Source: an uncultured Rhizobiaceae group bacterium
GTDB taxonomy: Bacteria > Pseudomonadota > Alphaproteobacteria > Rhizobiales > Rhizobiaceae
Length of the DNA: 64,000 nucleotides
Assembly: GCA_937958815.1 (NCBI GenBank)
Contig: CALGMR010000013.1
Span: forward strand, 62,001-126,000
Direction of reading: 5' to 3'
A model generated the notes under the pieces. That model saw only the letters and a program-made list of their open reading frames with translations. It had not been told where the DNA came from and made no database searches. Both the position numbers and the translations under genes were made by a program. Every line of letters begins with the position of its first letter. Position 1 is the stretch's first letter. Positions 44,160-52,935 of the stretch are shown here, piece by piece.

Positions 44160-46085
44160 CTAGGCGACTGATTGGTCGACGAAGTTTCGACCAATTGCTC
44201 TCACAACTGACGCGACAATTCCTGCTTGATCGAGCCCCGCATTTTCCAGCATTCGTTCTGGGCTCATCTGATCAACGTAAATGTCGGGCATGTGCATGGT
44301 TCTGACTTTTAATCCTTGATCAAGCAAACCCTGCGCCGCCAAATGTTGGAGCACCATTGCTCCGAAGCCGCCTGATGAGCCTTCTTCCACTGTGATCAGC
44401 AGTTCGTGGTTGCGCGCCAATTGCTCAATCAGCTGTGTATCGAGTGGTTTTGCAAAACGTGCGTCCGCGACGGTTGTGGACAGGCCGTAGCGCTTAAGTT
44501 CATGGGCTGCGGCGAGACAATCCTGCAAGCGGGAGCCCAGTGAGACCAGCGCAATTTGCGAGCCTTCTTCAACGATGCGCCCCTTGCCGATTTCCAGAAT
44601 TTCACCTCGCAAGGGCAGGGCTGCGCCTGTGCCTTCGCCGCGTGGGTAGCGGAATGAAATCGGGCCTTCGTCAAATGCTGCTGCGGTTGCGACCATGTGT
44701 TTCAATTCCGCCTCGTCCGCCGCGGCCATCACCGTAAAGCCTGGCAGGCAAGATAGGTAAGCCAGGTCAAAGGAACCTGCATGTGTTGCACCATCCGCGC
44801 CCACATATCCCGCACGGTCAATTGGGAAACGCACGGGCAGTTGCTGGATGGAAACATCATGAACAACTTGATCGTAAGCGCGTTGCAGGAATGTGGAGTA
44901 AATAGCGCAGAACGGTTTGTAGCCTTCACTGGCCATGCCTGCAGCGAATGTCACCGCATGTTGTTCCGCCATGCCCACATCATATGTTCGGTCTGGAAAA
45001 CTCTCACCAAAAATATCAATGCCTGTTCCGCCGGGCATCGCGGCGGTTATGCCAACAATTTTGTCATCCTGTTCAGCCTCTTCCACAAGCGACTGGCCGA
45101 AAATTTTGGTGTAAGACGGCTTCTTGTTTGGCGCGCCTTTTGATTGTTCACCCGTGACAACGTTGAATTTTGAAACGGCGTGAAGTTTGTCATCAGCTGC
45201 TTCTGCGGGCGCATAGCCCTTGCCTTTTTCAGTGATGACGTGAATCAGAATTGGGCCTTGCTGGCTGTCTTTTACATTGCGCAAAATGGGCAGCAGGGCG
45301 TTTAAGTCGTGGCCGTCAATTGGGCCTACATAATAAAACCCAAGCTCTTCAAAAAGCGTGCCGCCTGCGAAAAAACCTCGGGTGTATTCTTCCGTTTTTC
45401 GTGCCTTGTCCGCTAAAAACTTTGGCAGTTTTTCGTTCAACTGCTTTGCCGTTTCGCGCAAGGATCGATAGGTGCGACCGGATACAAGTCTTGCCAGATA
45501 ATGACTCATGGCGCCTGTTGGCGGGGCAATCGACATATCGTTGTCATTCAAAATTACAATCTGGCGGGCATCCATTCCGCCAGAATTGTTCATGGCCTCG
45601 TACGCCATTCCAGCTGTAATCGCACCATCGCCAATGACGGACACAATATTGCGCTCCACCCCGTCCAGCCGCGATGCTTCGGCCATGCCCAAACCTGCGG
45701 AGATGGATGTGGACGAATGCGCAGTACCGAAAGGATCATATTCGCTTTCGCTGCGTTTGGTGAAACCTGAAAGACCGTTCTCCTGCCGCAAAGTGCGAAT
45801 GCGGTCACGACGTCCCGTCAGAATTTTGTGCGGATAACACTGGTGCCCTACGTCCCAGATAATGCGATCATGGGGCGTGTCAAAGATATGATGCAGGGCG
45901 ACGGTCAACTCAACAACACCGAGACCAGCTCCCAAATGCCCACCTGTGACCGAGACAGCATCGATCATCTCATTGCGCACTTCATCTGCCAGTTGCACCA
46001 ATGCGGCATCGTCCAAATCGCGGATGTCTTTGGGGTGGGAGAACGTGTCGAGCAGTGGCGTTTTCGTGGTCAAGGCAATATCCAT
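44160..46085 (-). CDS. dxs: 1-deoxy-D-xylulose-5-phosphate synthase
   Basis: Dxs condenses pyruvate and glyceraldehyde-3-phosphate with thiamine diphosphate, the first and flux-setting step of the MEP isoprenoid pathway. The 641-residue product has the N-terminal [24 protein letters not shown], the ThDP motif [18 protein letters not shown] through [13 protein letters not shown], the transketolase pyrimidine domain ([18 protein letters not shown] with the catalytic Glu) and the C-terminal domain. Two PpsR-type sites lie directly upstream (46113-46155), so isoprenoid supply appears to be controlled together with pigment synthesis. bciB lies 106 bases upstream on the same strand. Confidence 0.96.
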   Translation of the reverse strand: MDIALTTKTPLLDTFSHPKDIRDLDDAALVQLADEVRNEMIDAVSVTGGHLGAGLGVVELTVALHHIFDTPHDRIIWDVGHQCYPHKILTGRRDRIRTLRQENGLSGFTKRSESEYDPFGTAHSSTSISAGLGMAEASRLDGVERNIVSVIGDGAITAGMAYEAMNNSGGMDARQIVILNDNDMSIAPPTGAMSHYLARLVSGRTYRSLRETAKQLNEKLPKFLADKARKTEEYTRGFFAGGTLFEELGFYYVGPIDGHDLNALLPILRNVKDSQQGPILIHVITEKGKGYAPAEAADDKLHAVSKFNVVTGEQSKGAPNKKPSYTKIFGQSLVEEAEQDDKIVGITAAMPGGTGIDIFGESFPDRTYDVGMAEQHAVTFAAGMASEGYKPFCAIYSTFLQRAYDQVVHDVSIQQLPVRFPIDRAGYVGADGATHAGSFDLAYLSCLPGFTVMAAADEAELKHMVATAAAFDEGPISFRYPRGEGTGAALPLRGEILEIGKGRIVEEGSQIALVSLGSRLQDCLAAAHELKRYGLSTTVADARFAKPLDTQLIEQLARNHELLITVEEGSSGGFGAMVLQHLAAQGLLDQGLKVRTMHMPDIYVDQMSPERMLENAGLDQAGIVASVVRAIGRNFVDQSVA

Positions 46086-46112
46086 TCACTTATCTGCAAG
46101 GGAGTATTCATG

Positions 46113-46155
46113 TGTAAATTAAATTTGGCAATACATATGTCCAATTAAATTTACA
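46113..46155 (-). promoter_or_regulatory. Tandem PpsR/CrtJ boxes and promoter of dxs
   Basis: TGTCCAATTAAATTTACA (46138-46155) is an exact TGT-N12-ACA site. TGTAAATTAAATTTGGCA (46113-46130) matches except for one base of the second half. They are 7 bp apart. Read leftward, TTGGAC in the first and TAATTT (46116-46121) in the second form a -35/-10 pair with 17 bp spacing, placing the start near 46109, about 24 bases before the dxs ATG. This is the layout of repressed PpsR promoters. Confidence 0.7.
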
Positions 46156-46191
46156 CAAGTGAAGTTCAATGTATGGTGTTTGCTCAGTGTT

Positions 46192-47418
46192 TCATTCGCC
46201 ATCTTTTTTGGTGAGACCGTAATTTTTTACAAGCAACCAGATGTGATCTGGAATCATGTTTTTCATCTGCGCAGGCATTTTGTTGCGCAAATGAAGCACG
46301 GTTTCTATGGCTTTCATTTCCACTCTTGTGCGCGCGAACTCTTGGCCTGCAGGGCCGATTTTTGGCATCAACCAAGACACGATGGGCCGTACAAAATCTG
46401 GCATAGAGCGCAATGGCAGGCCACCAGCGGCCAATTCCACATTTTTCTTGAAGCCCTCAACATGTTTTTGGCGTTTGCCGCGTGTTCCAGGTTCGGAAAC
46501 CACAACATCATCGCCCAAAAGATCTAAAAGTTCCTGCCCGCGTTCGTTGCGCACAATCAACCATTGGTCGCCTTGGCCACCCATATAGCCCACGGTGATG
46601 TCGCTGAGTGCGTTGGTGTAATCCACACAAGTGCGACAGGTGAGGGGGAAGAAATCATCCGGCAGTTTGGAAATCGGCAGTTTGAGAAATGGAATTTCCT
46701 GCTTTCTGCCATCGTCAAATCGAAGCTCGACTTTGTAATCTGCGCGAAATTCCAAATAGGAAATCGTTGCTGGCTTTTCGTTTAGAAGACCAAGAAACTG
46801 GTAAAAGTTCTCTGTGGTGGTGTTGTCAGAACAGGGCGTGCCAATGACGTAAAGGCGTTCCAGCCCCAGTTCTTTTTCCAGAGCCCGCAAGGCGTAAACC
46901 TGACAGGGAATACCCACAATCGCGATGCGTTTGTGTCCCGCTTCCATGGCGGGTTCCAGCAATGCGAGAATGGGCGCATAACCCATGCGCATGCCGCGAC
47001 AGTGTTTCATGTCTTGCACTTTGGTGACGATGACAGGCAAAGGTTTCCAACGATCTTCAGGATCGGGCTTCATGGCCAGCACGGCATCGACTTTTCCACG
47101 TTCCAGAAGACGTTCGGCAATCGTGGTGCTAATGCCGGTCCATTGTGCGCCTTCGCGGGGTTCGGCCATTTTCGCACGTACGATTTTTTTAAATGGCCCG
47201 AAAAACAACTCGTCACTTTGGCCGCTTTTATCCCGCGCTTTGCCATGGACGCGGTGTTCTTGGGTTTCGTAATCTGGTTTGATGAACTGACACGCGGTTC
47301 CACATCGCGCAGGGTTGGAGGTGCGGGAAATGCCGCAATCCGTGCACATTTTTCGTGGCACAGCATCGCGGAAGTTTTCAAGGGGCGGTGGTGAGGTCAG
47401 AGTGTCCTGCAAATTCAA
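46192..47418 (-). CDS. bciB: BciB-type ferredoxin-dependent 8-vinyl reductase
   Basis: This 408-residue protein belongs to the FrhB (F420-hydrogenase beta subunit) family. Its photosynthetic members (BciB, cyanobacterial Slr1923) reduce the 8-vinyl group of divinyl (proto)chlorophyllide using reduced ferredoxin. Iron-sulfur ligands are apparent: the N-terminal MCTDCGISRTSNPARCGTAC cluster, VGIPCQVYALRALEKELGL, IGTPCSDNTT and FFPLTCRTCVDYTNALSDITVGYMG. A flavin site is expected in the family. Its place in the photosynthesis cluster, divergent from bchI and under a PpsR box, supports this over a hydrogenase role. It reads towards dxs and may be cotranscribed with it. Confidence 0.85.
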   Translation of the reverse strand: MNLQDTLTSPPPLENFRDAVPRKMCTDCGISRTSNPARCGTACQFIKPDYETQEHRVHGKARDKSGQSDELFFGPFKKIVRAKMAEPREGAQWTGISTTIAERLLERGKVDAVLAMKPDPEDRWKPLPVIVTKVQDMKHCRGMRMGYAPILALLEPAMEAGHKRIAIVGIPCQVYALRALEKELGLERLYVIGTPCSDNTTTENFYQFLGLLNEKPATISYLEFRADYKVELRFDDGRKQEIPFLKLPISKLPDDFFPLTCRTCVDYTNALSDITVGYMGGQGDQWLIVRNERGQELLDLLGDDVVVSEPGTRGKRQKHVEGFKKNVELAAGGLPLRSMPDFVRPIVSWLMPKIGPAGQEFARTRVEMKAIETVLHLRNKMPAQMKNMIPDHIWLLVKNYGLTKKDGE

Positions 47419-47461
47419 CGTCTGTACATGTCCATAAAAATTGTCATATGCTTTGTCATGC

Positions 47462-47479
47462 TGTCAACACAGATTGACA
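47462..47479. promoter_or_regulatory. PpsR/CrtJ box between bciB and bchI
   Basis: TGTCAACACAGATTGACA is a near-perfect PpsR site (TGTCA-N8-TGACA) and contains TTGACA on both strands. That gives a -35 for the leftward bciB promoter (with GACAAT 16 bp on) and possibly one for bchI. A weaker match with one mismatch, TGTCCATAAAAATTGTCA, lies at 47429-47446 but is 15 bp away. Confidence 0.7.
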
Positions 47480-47551
47480 ACTGTCGCCTGCCTGTTTGCT
47501 CTTCATTTTGACAAAAGCGTTCAGACAGGCTGTTGGGAGAACTGGCCTGCT

Positions 47552-48598
47552 ATGACTGCGAAAAACTATTCCTACCCTTTTACCGCGATCGTGGGACAAG
47601 ATTCTCTAAAACACGCTTTGATATTGTCTGCAGTTGATCCGTCTCTGGGGGGCGTGCTTGCATTGGGAGACCGGGGCACGGGCAAAACCACTGCCGTGCG
47701 CGGGTTGGCTTCGCTTTTGCCAACCATCACGGCTGTGAAATCCTGCCGCTATAATTGCGATCCTGCGGGTTCTGGCAATCTATGCAGCGATTGCGCACAA
47801 AACAACGATTTGCAAAATTCCAAAACTGCAACTGTTGCAGTCCCCGTCGTTGATCTGCCGCTCGGTGCCACAGAAGACCGAGTTCTTGGAGCTTTGGATA
47901 TTGAACGGGCCTTGGTGTCGGGCGAGAAAGTTTATGAACCTGGTTTGTTGGCGGATGCCAATCGCGGCTATCTTTATATCGATGAAGTCAATCTGCTTGA
48001 AGATCATCTCGTAGACGTTTTGCTTGATGTTGCCGCATCGGGCTGGAACGTTGTGGAGCGCGAAGGGTTAAGTGTGCGTCATCCTGCACGGTTTGTTCTG
48101 GTGGGCAGCGGCAATCCTGAAGAAGGCGAATTGCGCCCGCAATTGCTCGACCGTTTCGGCCTTTCCGTTGATGTTGGAACGCCTGCTGATGTGAAACAGC
48201 GGGTGGACATTATTCGTCGTCGTGAAGCTTATGACGAAAATCCAGCAGCGTTTTGCAAATCGTGGCAAAGGCAAAACACCAAATTGTGCAATGAGATTTT
48301 AAAAGCCCGCGAGGCTCTGGTTGATCTCAATGTGGATGATGAGGTGCTGGGCCTGATTGCTGAAATCTGCATTGCGTTGGGCACAGATGGTTTGCGTGGT
48401 GAACTGACACTCATCAAAGCGGCACGAGCGGAAGCCGCCTTTGCGGGCAGCGGTTCTGTGACAGCAGACCACGTGCGCAAAATGGCGCCGCTGGCACTGG
48501 CGCATCGCTTGCGCCGCAACCCGCTAGATGATGCACGCAACACGGTTCGAGTTGAGCGTTTGCTTGAAGAAATATTTGCAACACGCAACGCCGCATAG
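47552..48598 (+). CDS. bchI: Magnesium chelatase ATPase subunit I
   Basis: BchI is the AAA+ motor of magnesium chelatase, which with BchD and BchH inserts Mg into protoporphyrin IX, the first committed step to bacteriochlorophyll. The 348-residue product has AIVGQDSLKHALILSAVDP, Walker A ALGDRGTGKTTAVRGLASLLP, the Cys-rich NCDPAGSGNLCSDC insert typical of BchI, Walker B GYLYIDEVNLLEDHLVDVLLD, and GNPEEGELRPQLLDRFGL. The ATG at 47552 is chosen with GGGAGA upstream; the frame from 47441 starts before the PpsR box and is not used. It heads the bchI-bchD-bchO operon. Confidence 0.96.
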   Translation: MTAKNYSYPFTAIVGQDSLKHALILSAVDPSLGGVLALGDRGTGKTTAVRGLASLLPTITAVKSCRYNCDPAGSGNLCSDCAQNNDLQNSKTATVAVPVVDLPLGATEDRVLGALDIERALVSGEKVYEPGLLADANRGYLYIDEVNLLEDHLVDVLLDVAASGWNVVEREGLSVRHPARFVLVGSGNPEEGELRPQLLDRFGLSVDVGTPADVKQRVDIIRRREAYDENPAAFCKSWQRQNTKLCNEILKAREALVDLNVDDEVLGLIAEICIALGTDGLRGELTLIKAARAEAAFAGSGSVTADHVRKMAPLALAHRLRRNPLDDARNTVRVERLLEEIFATRNAA

Positions 48599-48610
48599 GT
48601 GGACAAGCTC

Positions 48611-50473
48611 GTGGCCAATACTGGTGTTGAAACTCTGATCAGTACCGAAGATTGTTCGGTCCGGCCAACACAGGAAACTCAAATCTGGTCTGATGCCCTG
48701 CTGGCGGCTGATGTGTTCGCTTTGGCTTTGCAGCATAAAAACACATTCGGTTCTGTCGGTATACGCATAAAGACACAAGCTGGGCCGGTGCGGGATGCGT
48801 GGTTTGCCGCTTTGCAGTTCAAATTGCCCAAGCGAAAATATCTGCGGCTGCCCGTAGGTGTGGGCGATGAACAGTTGATTGGTGGCCTCGACCTAAATGC
48901 CACTTTGCTTGCGGGCTCGACAGTTGTCCGTCGTGGTATTTTGGCTGAAGCCGACTCTGAAATTCTCGTCGTCCCAATGGCAGATGCTATGGACACAAAT
49001 ATCGCTGCTCAAATTGCAATGGTGATGGATGATCGCAAAATTAAGCTGGAACGGGACGGATTGAGCAGCGAAATTCCAACCCGTTTTGGGCTTGTGGTGT
49101 TTGATGAAAGCGAAGCAGAAGAAGCAGGGATAGCCGAGTGTTTGAATGATCGCCTGATGCTGCATATTGATCTCTCTCATGTGAGCATCCGCGCGGTTGA
49201 AGACACTCAGACTCGTAACTTGATCACCCAGAGTGAAACGCCTGTGCTGGGTGAACTGACGGCGAAACAATATGAAGACATTTGCCAAATGGCTCTTGCC
49301 TTTGGTCTTTCGTCCATACGTCCGGCATCACAATTGGCAATCGTTGCAAAGTGTCTCGCTGGTTTGCGCAGTTCTCGTGCTGTTGAGCAATCTGATGTGG
49401 TGAACGGTGTGCGGCTCTCTCTTCTAGGTCGGGCAACAACCATGCCCGAAATTCCCGATCAGCAACAGCACGAGATGGAGCAGACTGACGAAGACCATAC
49501 TGATCAAGAAGAGCCGCAATCGTCGGATCAGGAAATGGGCGCGCAAGAACAATCTGATGGTCGAACGGATGCTGAAACGCCACCCGACGATGTTTTGCTT
49601 GATGCGCTGGCCGCAAACTTGCCGTCTGGGCTGTTAGAACAATTGCGCGCAACAGCAAAACTGACCACACAGAGAAACGCGAAAGGGGCAAAAGGGCGGT
49701 CTGGTTCGTTGAAAAAAGCGGTGACGCGTGGTCGACGCTTGTCCAGCAGGCGCGGCGAATTGCGTCGTGGCAACAGGCTCGATCTGATCGCGACATTGCG
49801 GGCGGCAGTGCCTTGGCAGAAGGCGCGCCGTAAAGAAATCAAATTTCAAAACGGCGGTCCTGATCGTGTTCAGATTCGGCCATCCGATTTCTACATCAAG
49901 CGATATAAACAAAAATCGGGCAGCACGTGTCTGTTCGTTGTCGACGCTTCTGGCTCCACCGCGCTCAACCGATTGGGAGAAACAAAGGGCGCGGTGGAAT
50001 TGTTGTTGGGCGAAAGTTACGCCCGTCGCGACCATGTGGGGCTGGTGAGTTTTCGCGGGCGCAGTGCTGATGTTCTTTTGCCGCCTACGCGTTCTTTGGT
50101 GCGCGCCAAACGGGCTTTGGCCGCTTTGCCGGGCGGAGGAGGGACACCCTTGGCCAGCGGCCTTTATTCCGCATTTGAACTGGCGACAGAGGAGCGCCGC
50201 CAAGGGCGTACAGCGACCATTGTTGTGCTGACTGATGGCAGCGCCAATGTGGATATGGCGGGAGCGGGCGGGCGCCCGAAAGCCTTGCAAGATGCGTTGC
50301 AGGTTGCAACTTGCATTCGCAGTGAAGGGTTTGACGTCATGTTGATTGATGTGGGGCGTCAACCGAGTGGTCGTGCAGCGGATTTGGCGCAAGCCATGGA
50401 TGCGACCTATGTGCCAATGCCATTTGCCAGTTCGACCTCTTTGTCAAATGCTGTGCGTCAGCAAGCAGGCTAG
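48611..50473 (+). CDS. bchD: Magnesium chelatase subunit D
   Basis: BchD is the platform subunit that couples BchI to BchH. The 620-residue product has a degenerate AAA+ domain related to BchI (about 10-270), an acidic Gln/Glu/Asp-rich linker (about 275-330) and a C-terminal von Willebrand A domain with the metal-binding MIDAS motif FVVDASGSTALNR and VLTDGSANVDM. I prefer GTG 48611, which has AGGTGG eight bases upstream, over the GTG at 48599 that directly abuts the bchI stop. Confidence 0.95.
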   Translation: MANTGVETLISTEDCSVRPTQETQIWSDALLAADVFALALQHKNTFGSVGIRIKTQAGPVRDAWFAALQFKLPKRKYLRLPVGVGDEQLIGGLDLNATLLAGSTVVRRGILAEADSEILVVPMADAMDTNIAAQIAMVMDDRKIKLERDGLSSEIPTRFGLVVFDESEAEEAGIAECLNDRLMLHIDLSHVSIRAVEDTQTRNLITQSETPVLGELTAKQYEDICQMALAFGLSSIRPASQLAIVAKCLAGLRSSRAVEQSDVVNGVRLSLLGRATTMPEIPDQQQHEMEQTDEDHTDQEEPQSSDQEMGAQEQSDGRTDAETPPDDVLLDALAANLPSGLLEQLRATAKLTTQRNAKGAKGRSGSLKKAVTRGRRLSSRRGELRRGNRLDLIATLRAAVPWQKARRKEIKFQNGGPDRVQIRPSDFYIKRYKQKSGSTCLFVVDASGSTALNRLGETKGAVELLLGESYARRDHVGLVSFRGRSADVLLPPTRSLVRAKRALAALPGGGGTPLASGLYSAFELATEERRQGRTATIVVLTDGSANVDMAGAGGRPKALQDALQVATCIRSEGFDVMLIDVGRQPSGRAADLAQAMDATYVPMPFASSTSLSNAVRQQAG

Positions 50474-50475
50474 GT

Positions 50476-51339
50476 ATGGATTGGTTAAAGCACGGCGCAA
50501 GTTGGCCACATCGTGAGCACAGCAAATTTGTGGTTTGCGACCAAACGCGCTGGCACATGCAAAAAATGGGCGATGGGCCTGATCTCCTGCTTTTGCATGG
50601 CAGTGGGGCAACCACCCATTCTTACGCTGGTTTGATGCCGCTTTTGGCAAAAGATTTCACTGTCACCGCAATTGACTTGCCGGGTCATGGTTTTTCCAGC
50701 CCGTTGGGCAGCGGACAACCCACTTTGAAACGTGTTGGTGAGGCTGTGGCAGCACTCATGCAGCAAGAGGCTATGCAACCGGAACTTATTGTTGGACATT
50801 CTGCGGGTGCGGCCATTGCTGTGCAGATGGTTGCCAAGTGCGGGGTTACTCCGAAAAAACTGGTGTCCATCAACGGCGCGTTTTATCCGTTTCCCGGGCT
50901 TGCGGGCAGTGTGTTTCCCATGGCCGCAAAGCTGTTGTTCTTAAATCCATTTGTGCCCAAACTGTTTTCGTTCAGTGCTGATTATTTTGGCCGAGTGGAA
51001 AGCCTCATAGATGCAACAGGGTCGAAATTGAGCAGCGAAGGTCTCTCATTTTATCAAAAAGCCATGTCGTCTAGTGATCACGTGGAAGGTGCGTTGGCGT
51101 TGATGGCGCATTGGGATCTGGAACCGATGGCTTCATATATTGCTGCTCTCGATATTCCCATGCTGCAAATTATCGGGTTGGCTGATGGCACAATTTCGCC
51201 AAGTGCGGCGCGGGATACGCAAAGACTGTTGAAACATGGAAGTCGAAAGGACTTTGAGGGGAAGGGCCATCTCGTTCATGAAGAATTGCCAGAAGACGTT
51301 GCCGAAACCATTCTGGAATTCTCGCTGGCCAACAGTTAA
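50476..51339 (+). CDS. bchO: BchO, alpha/beta hydrolase of the Mg-chelatase operon
   Basis: BchO is found beside bchI/bchD in purple bacteria and is described as a putative Mg-chelatase accessory protein. Its reaction is not established. The 287-residue product has an alpha/beta-hydrolase fold: oxyanion region LLLLHGSGATTHSY, nucleophile elbow VGHSAGAAIAVQM with the Ser, and a C-terminal GKGHLVHEE with the His. The opening DWLKHGASWPHREHSKFV is specific to BchO. It begins two bases after the bchD stop. Confidence 0.93.
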   Translation: MDWLKHGASWPHREHSKFVVCDQTRWHMQKMGDGPDLLLLHGSGATTHSYAGLMPLLAKDFTVTAIDLPGHGFSSPLGSGQPTLKRVGEAVAALMQQEAMQPELIVGHSAGAAIAVQMVAKCGVTPKKLVSINGAFYPFPGLAGSVFPMAAKLLFLNPFVPKLFSFSADYFGRVESLIDATGSKLSSEGLSFYQKAMSSSDHVEGALALMAHWDLEPMASYIAALDIPMLQIIGLADGTISPSAARDTQRLLKHGSRKDFEGKGHLVHEELPEDVAETILEFSLANS

Positions 51340-51355
51340 GCGACGCAATCAGCTT

Positions 51356-51399
51356 GCGCTAATTTATTGGACACTACATAGTGTCCAATAATGAATACA
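51356..51399 (+). promoter_or_regulatory. PpsR/CrtJ site pair and promoter overlapping the crtI start
   Basis: TGTCCAATAATGAATACA (51382-51399) is an exact TGT-N12-ACA site. Exactly 8 bp upstream, 51356-51373 has the right half (TTGGACA) of a second, with a degenerate left half. TATTGGACACT and AGTGTCCAATA (51365-51390) also form a perfect 11-bp inverted repeat with a 4-nt centre. TTGGAC (51367-51372) and an AT-rich -10 around 51388-51395 form a promoter that covers the ATG at 51391. Confidence 0.65.
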
Positions 51400-52935
51400 C
51401 ATTTTCCATATCCAGATGACGCCACTTTGACTGTGGCGCACAGACCTCATGCGATTGTGATTGGCTCGGGGTTTGGCGGTTTGGCCGCTGCGATACGCCT
51501 TGGCGCGCGAGGGTATCGGGTGAGTGTGTTGGAAAAACTGGATCAGCCAGGCGGCCGTGCCCGTGTTTTCAAACAGGATGGTTTCACATTCGATGCAGGC
51601 CCAACGATCATTACAGCACCTTTTGTGCTGGATGAGTTGTGGGACATGTGCGGCAAGAAACGGCAGGATTACGTGCCGCTGAAAGCGATGAATCCGTTCT
51701 ATCGCATCCGTTTTGACGACGGCACGTTTTTCTCTTGCAATGACAACGCAGAAGATATGCGCGCTGAGGTGGCTCGATTTAACCCTGATGATGTTGAAGG
51801 CTATGAACGCTTTATGAAAGACAGCAAGGCCAACTACATTGTTGGCTTTGAAAAACTTGGTGCCAAACCGTTCCACCGCATTTGGGATATGATCAAGTTT
51901 GTTCCATGGTTGGCGGCACGACGGGCCGATCGTTCCGTTTATTCCCATGTGGCCAAATATATTAAGAACGAAAAACTGCGTATTGCCTTGAGTTTTCATC
52001 CGCTGTTTGTGGGCGGTAATCCGATGCGGGTGACGTCAATCTACAGTCTCATTGCCTATATGGAGCGGGAGTTTGGTGTGCATTATGCATGGGGTGGCAC
52101 AGGTGCACTGGTGAAGGGCATGGTTGACCTCATCAACGGGCAGGGTGGTCAAGTGCGATGCAATGCACCTGTTGAAAAACTGATGATCGAAAACGGAACG
52201 GCGCAAGGGGTCGTGCTGGAAAACGGTGAGCGCATTGCAGCCGATGTTGTGGTGTCCAATGCCGATTCCTCGTGGACCTATAACAATTTGCTGGCAGATC
52301 ATAAGCCCAAGCGCTGGACTAAACGCAAGCTGAAGAAAACGCATCTCTCTATGAGCTTATTTGTCTGGTATTTCGGGACAGACAAGAAATTTGATGATGT
52401 GGATCACCACACAATCCTGATGGGGCCGCGGTATCAAGGTTTGTTGAAAGACATATTTGACCGCAAGATCCTGGCTGAAGATTTCAGCATGTATCTTTAT
52501 CGCCCCACGGCTTCCGATCCTTCCATGGCACCAGAAGGGTGTGATTCATTTTACGTGTTGGCACCTGTGCCGCATTTGGCCAGTGGTGTTGATTGGACGG
52601 CGATGGCGGAACCGTATCGTGCAAAGCTGCAAAAACGTTTGGAAGATACGATCATGCCACAACTCGGAGATCATGTTGTCACATCGCGTATTATGACGCC
52701 TGAAGGATTTCGCGACGAGTTGAACGCCCCTGAAGGTGCAGCGTTCGGGCCGGAACCGATCATCACGCAATCGGCGTGGTTTAGACCTCACAATTTGAGT
52801 GAAGAAGTGTCGAACTTTTATCTGGTCGGCGCAGGCACACATCCTGGCGCGGGTGTTCCAAGCGTGATCACATCTGCAAAAGTGCTGGATGAACTCGTTC
52901 CTCACGGTGACAGCGTGGCGGTGGAAAATGCTTAA
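51391..52935 (+). CDS. crtI: Phytoene desaturase
   Basis: CrtI introduces three or four double bonds into phytoene, giving neurosporene or lycopene, using FAD. The 514-residue product has the dinucleotide motif AIVIGSGFGGLAAAIRLGARGYRVSVLEK, PGGRARVFKQDGFTFDAGPTIIT and the C-terminal NFYLVGAGTHPGAGVPSVITSAK. The ATG at 51391 has no ribosome-binding site and lies inside the predicted promoter and PpsR box. GTG 51433 (VAHRPHAIVIGSG, losing 14 residues) is a serious alternative. Unlike Rhodobacter, no crtA lies between bchO and crtI (51 bases only). Confidence 0.93.
   Translation: MNTHFPYPDDATLTVAHRPHAIVIGSGFGGLAAAIRLGARGYRVSVLEKLDQPGGRARVFKQDGFTFDAGPTIITAPFVLDELWDMCGKKRQDYVPLKAMNPFYRIRFDDGTFFSCNDNAEDMRAEVARFNPDDVEGYERFMKDSKANYIVGFEKLGAKPFHRIWDMIKFVPWLAARRADRSVYSHVAKYIKNEKLRIALSFHPLFVGGNPMRVTSIYSLIAYMEREFGVHYAWGGTGALVKGMVDLINGQGGQVRCNAPVEKLMIENGTAQGVVLENGERIAADVVVSNADSSWTYNNLLADHKPKRWTKRKLKKTHLSMSLFVWYFGTDKKFDDVDHHTILMGPRYQGLLKDIFDRKILAEDFSMYLYRPTASDPSMAPEGCDSFYVLAPVPHLASGVDWTAMAEPYRAKLQKRLEDTIMPQLGDHVVTSRIMTPEGFRDELNAPEGAAFGPEPIITQSAWFRPHNLSEEVSNFYLVGAGTHPGAGVPSVITSAKVLDELVPHGDSVAVENA

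Noticed and set aside
49634..50392. 252-codon open frame opposite bchD
   Set aside because: It is antisense to the von Willebrand domain of bchD, with no start context or family match.
51340..51390. crtA between bchO and crtI
   Set aside because: The gap is only 51 bases, filled by the PpsR/promoter element, so crtA is absent here; it could be elsewhere.
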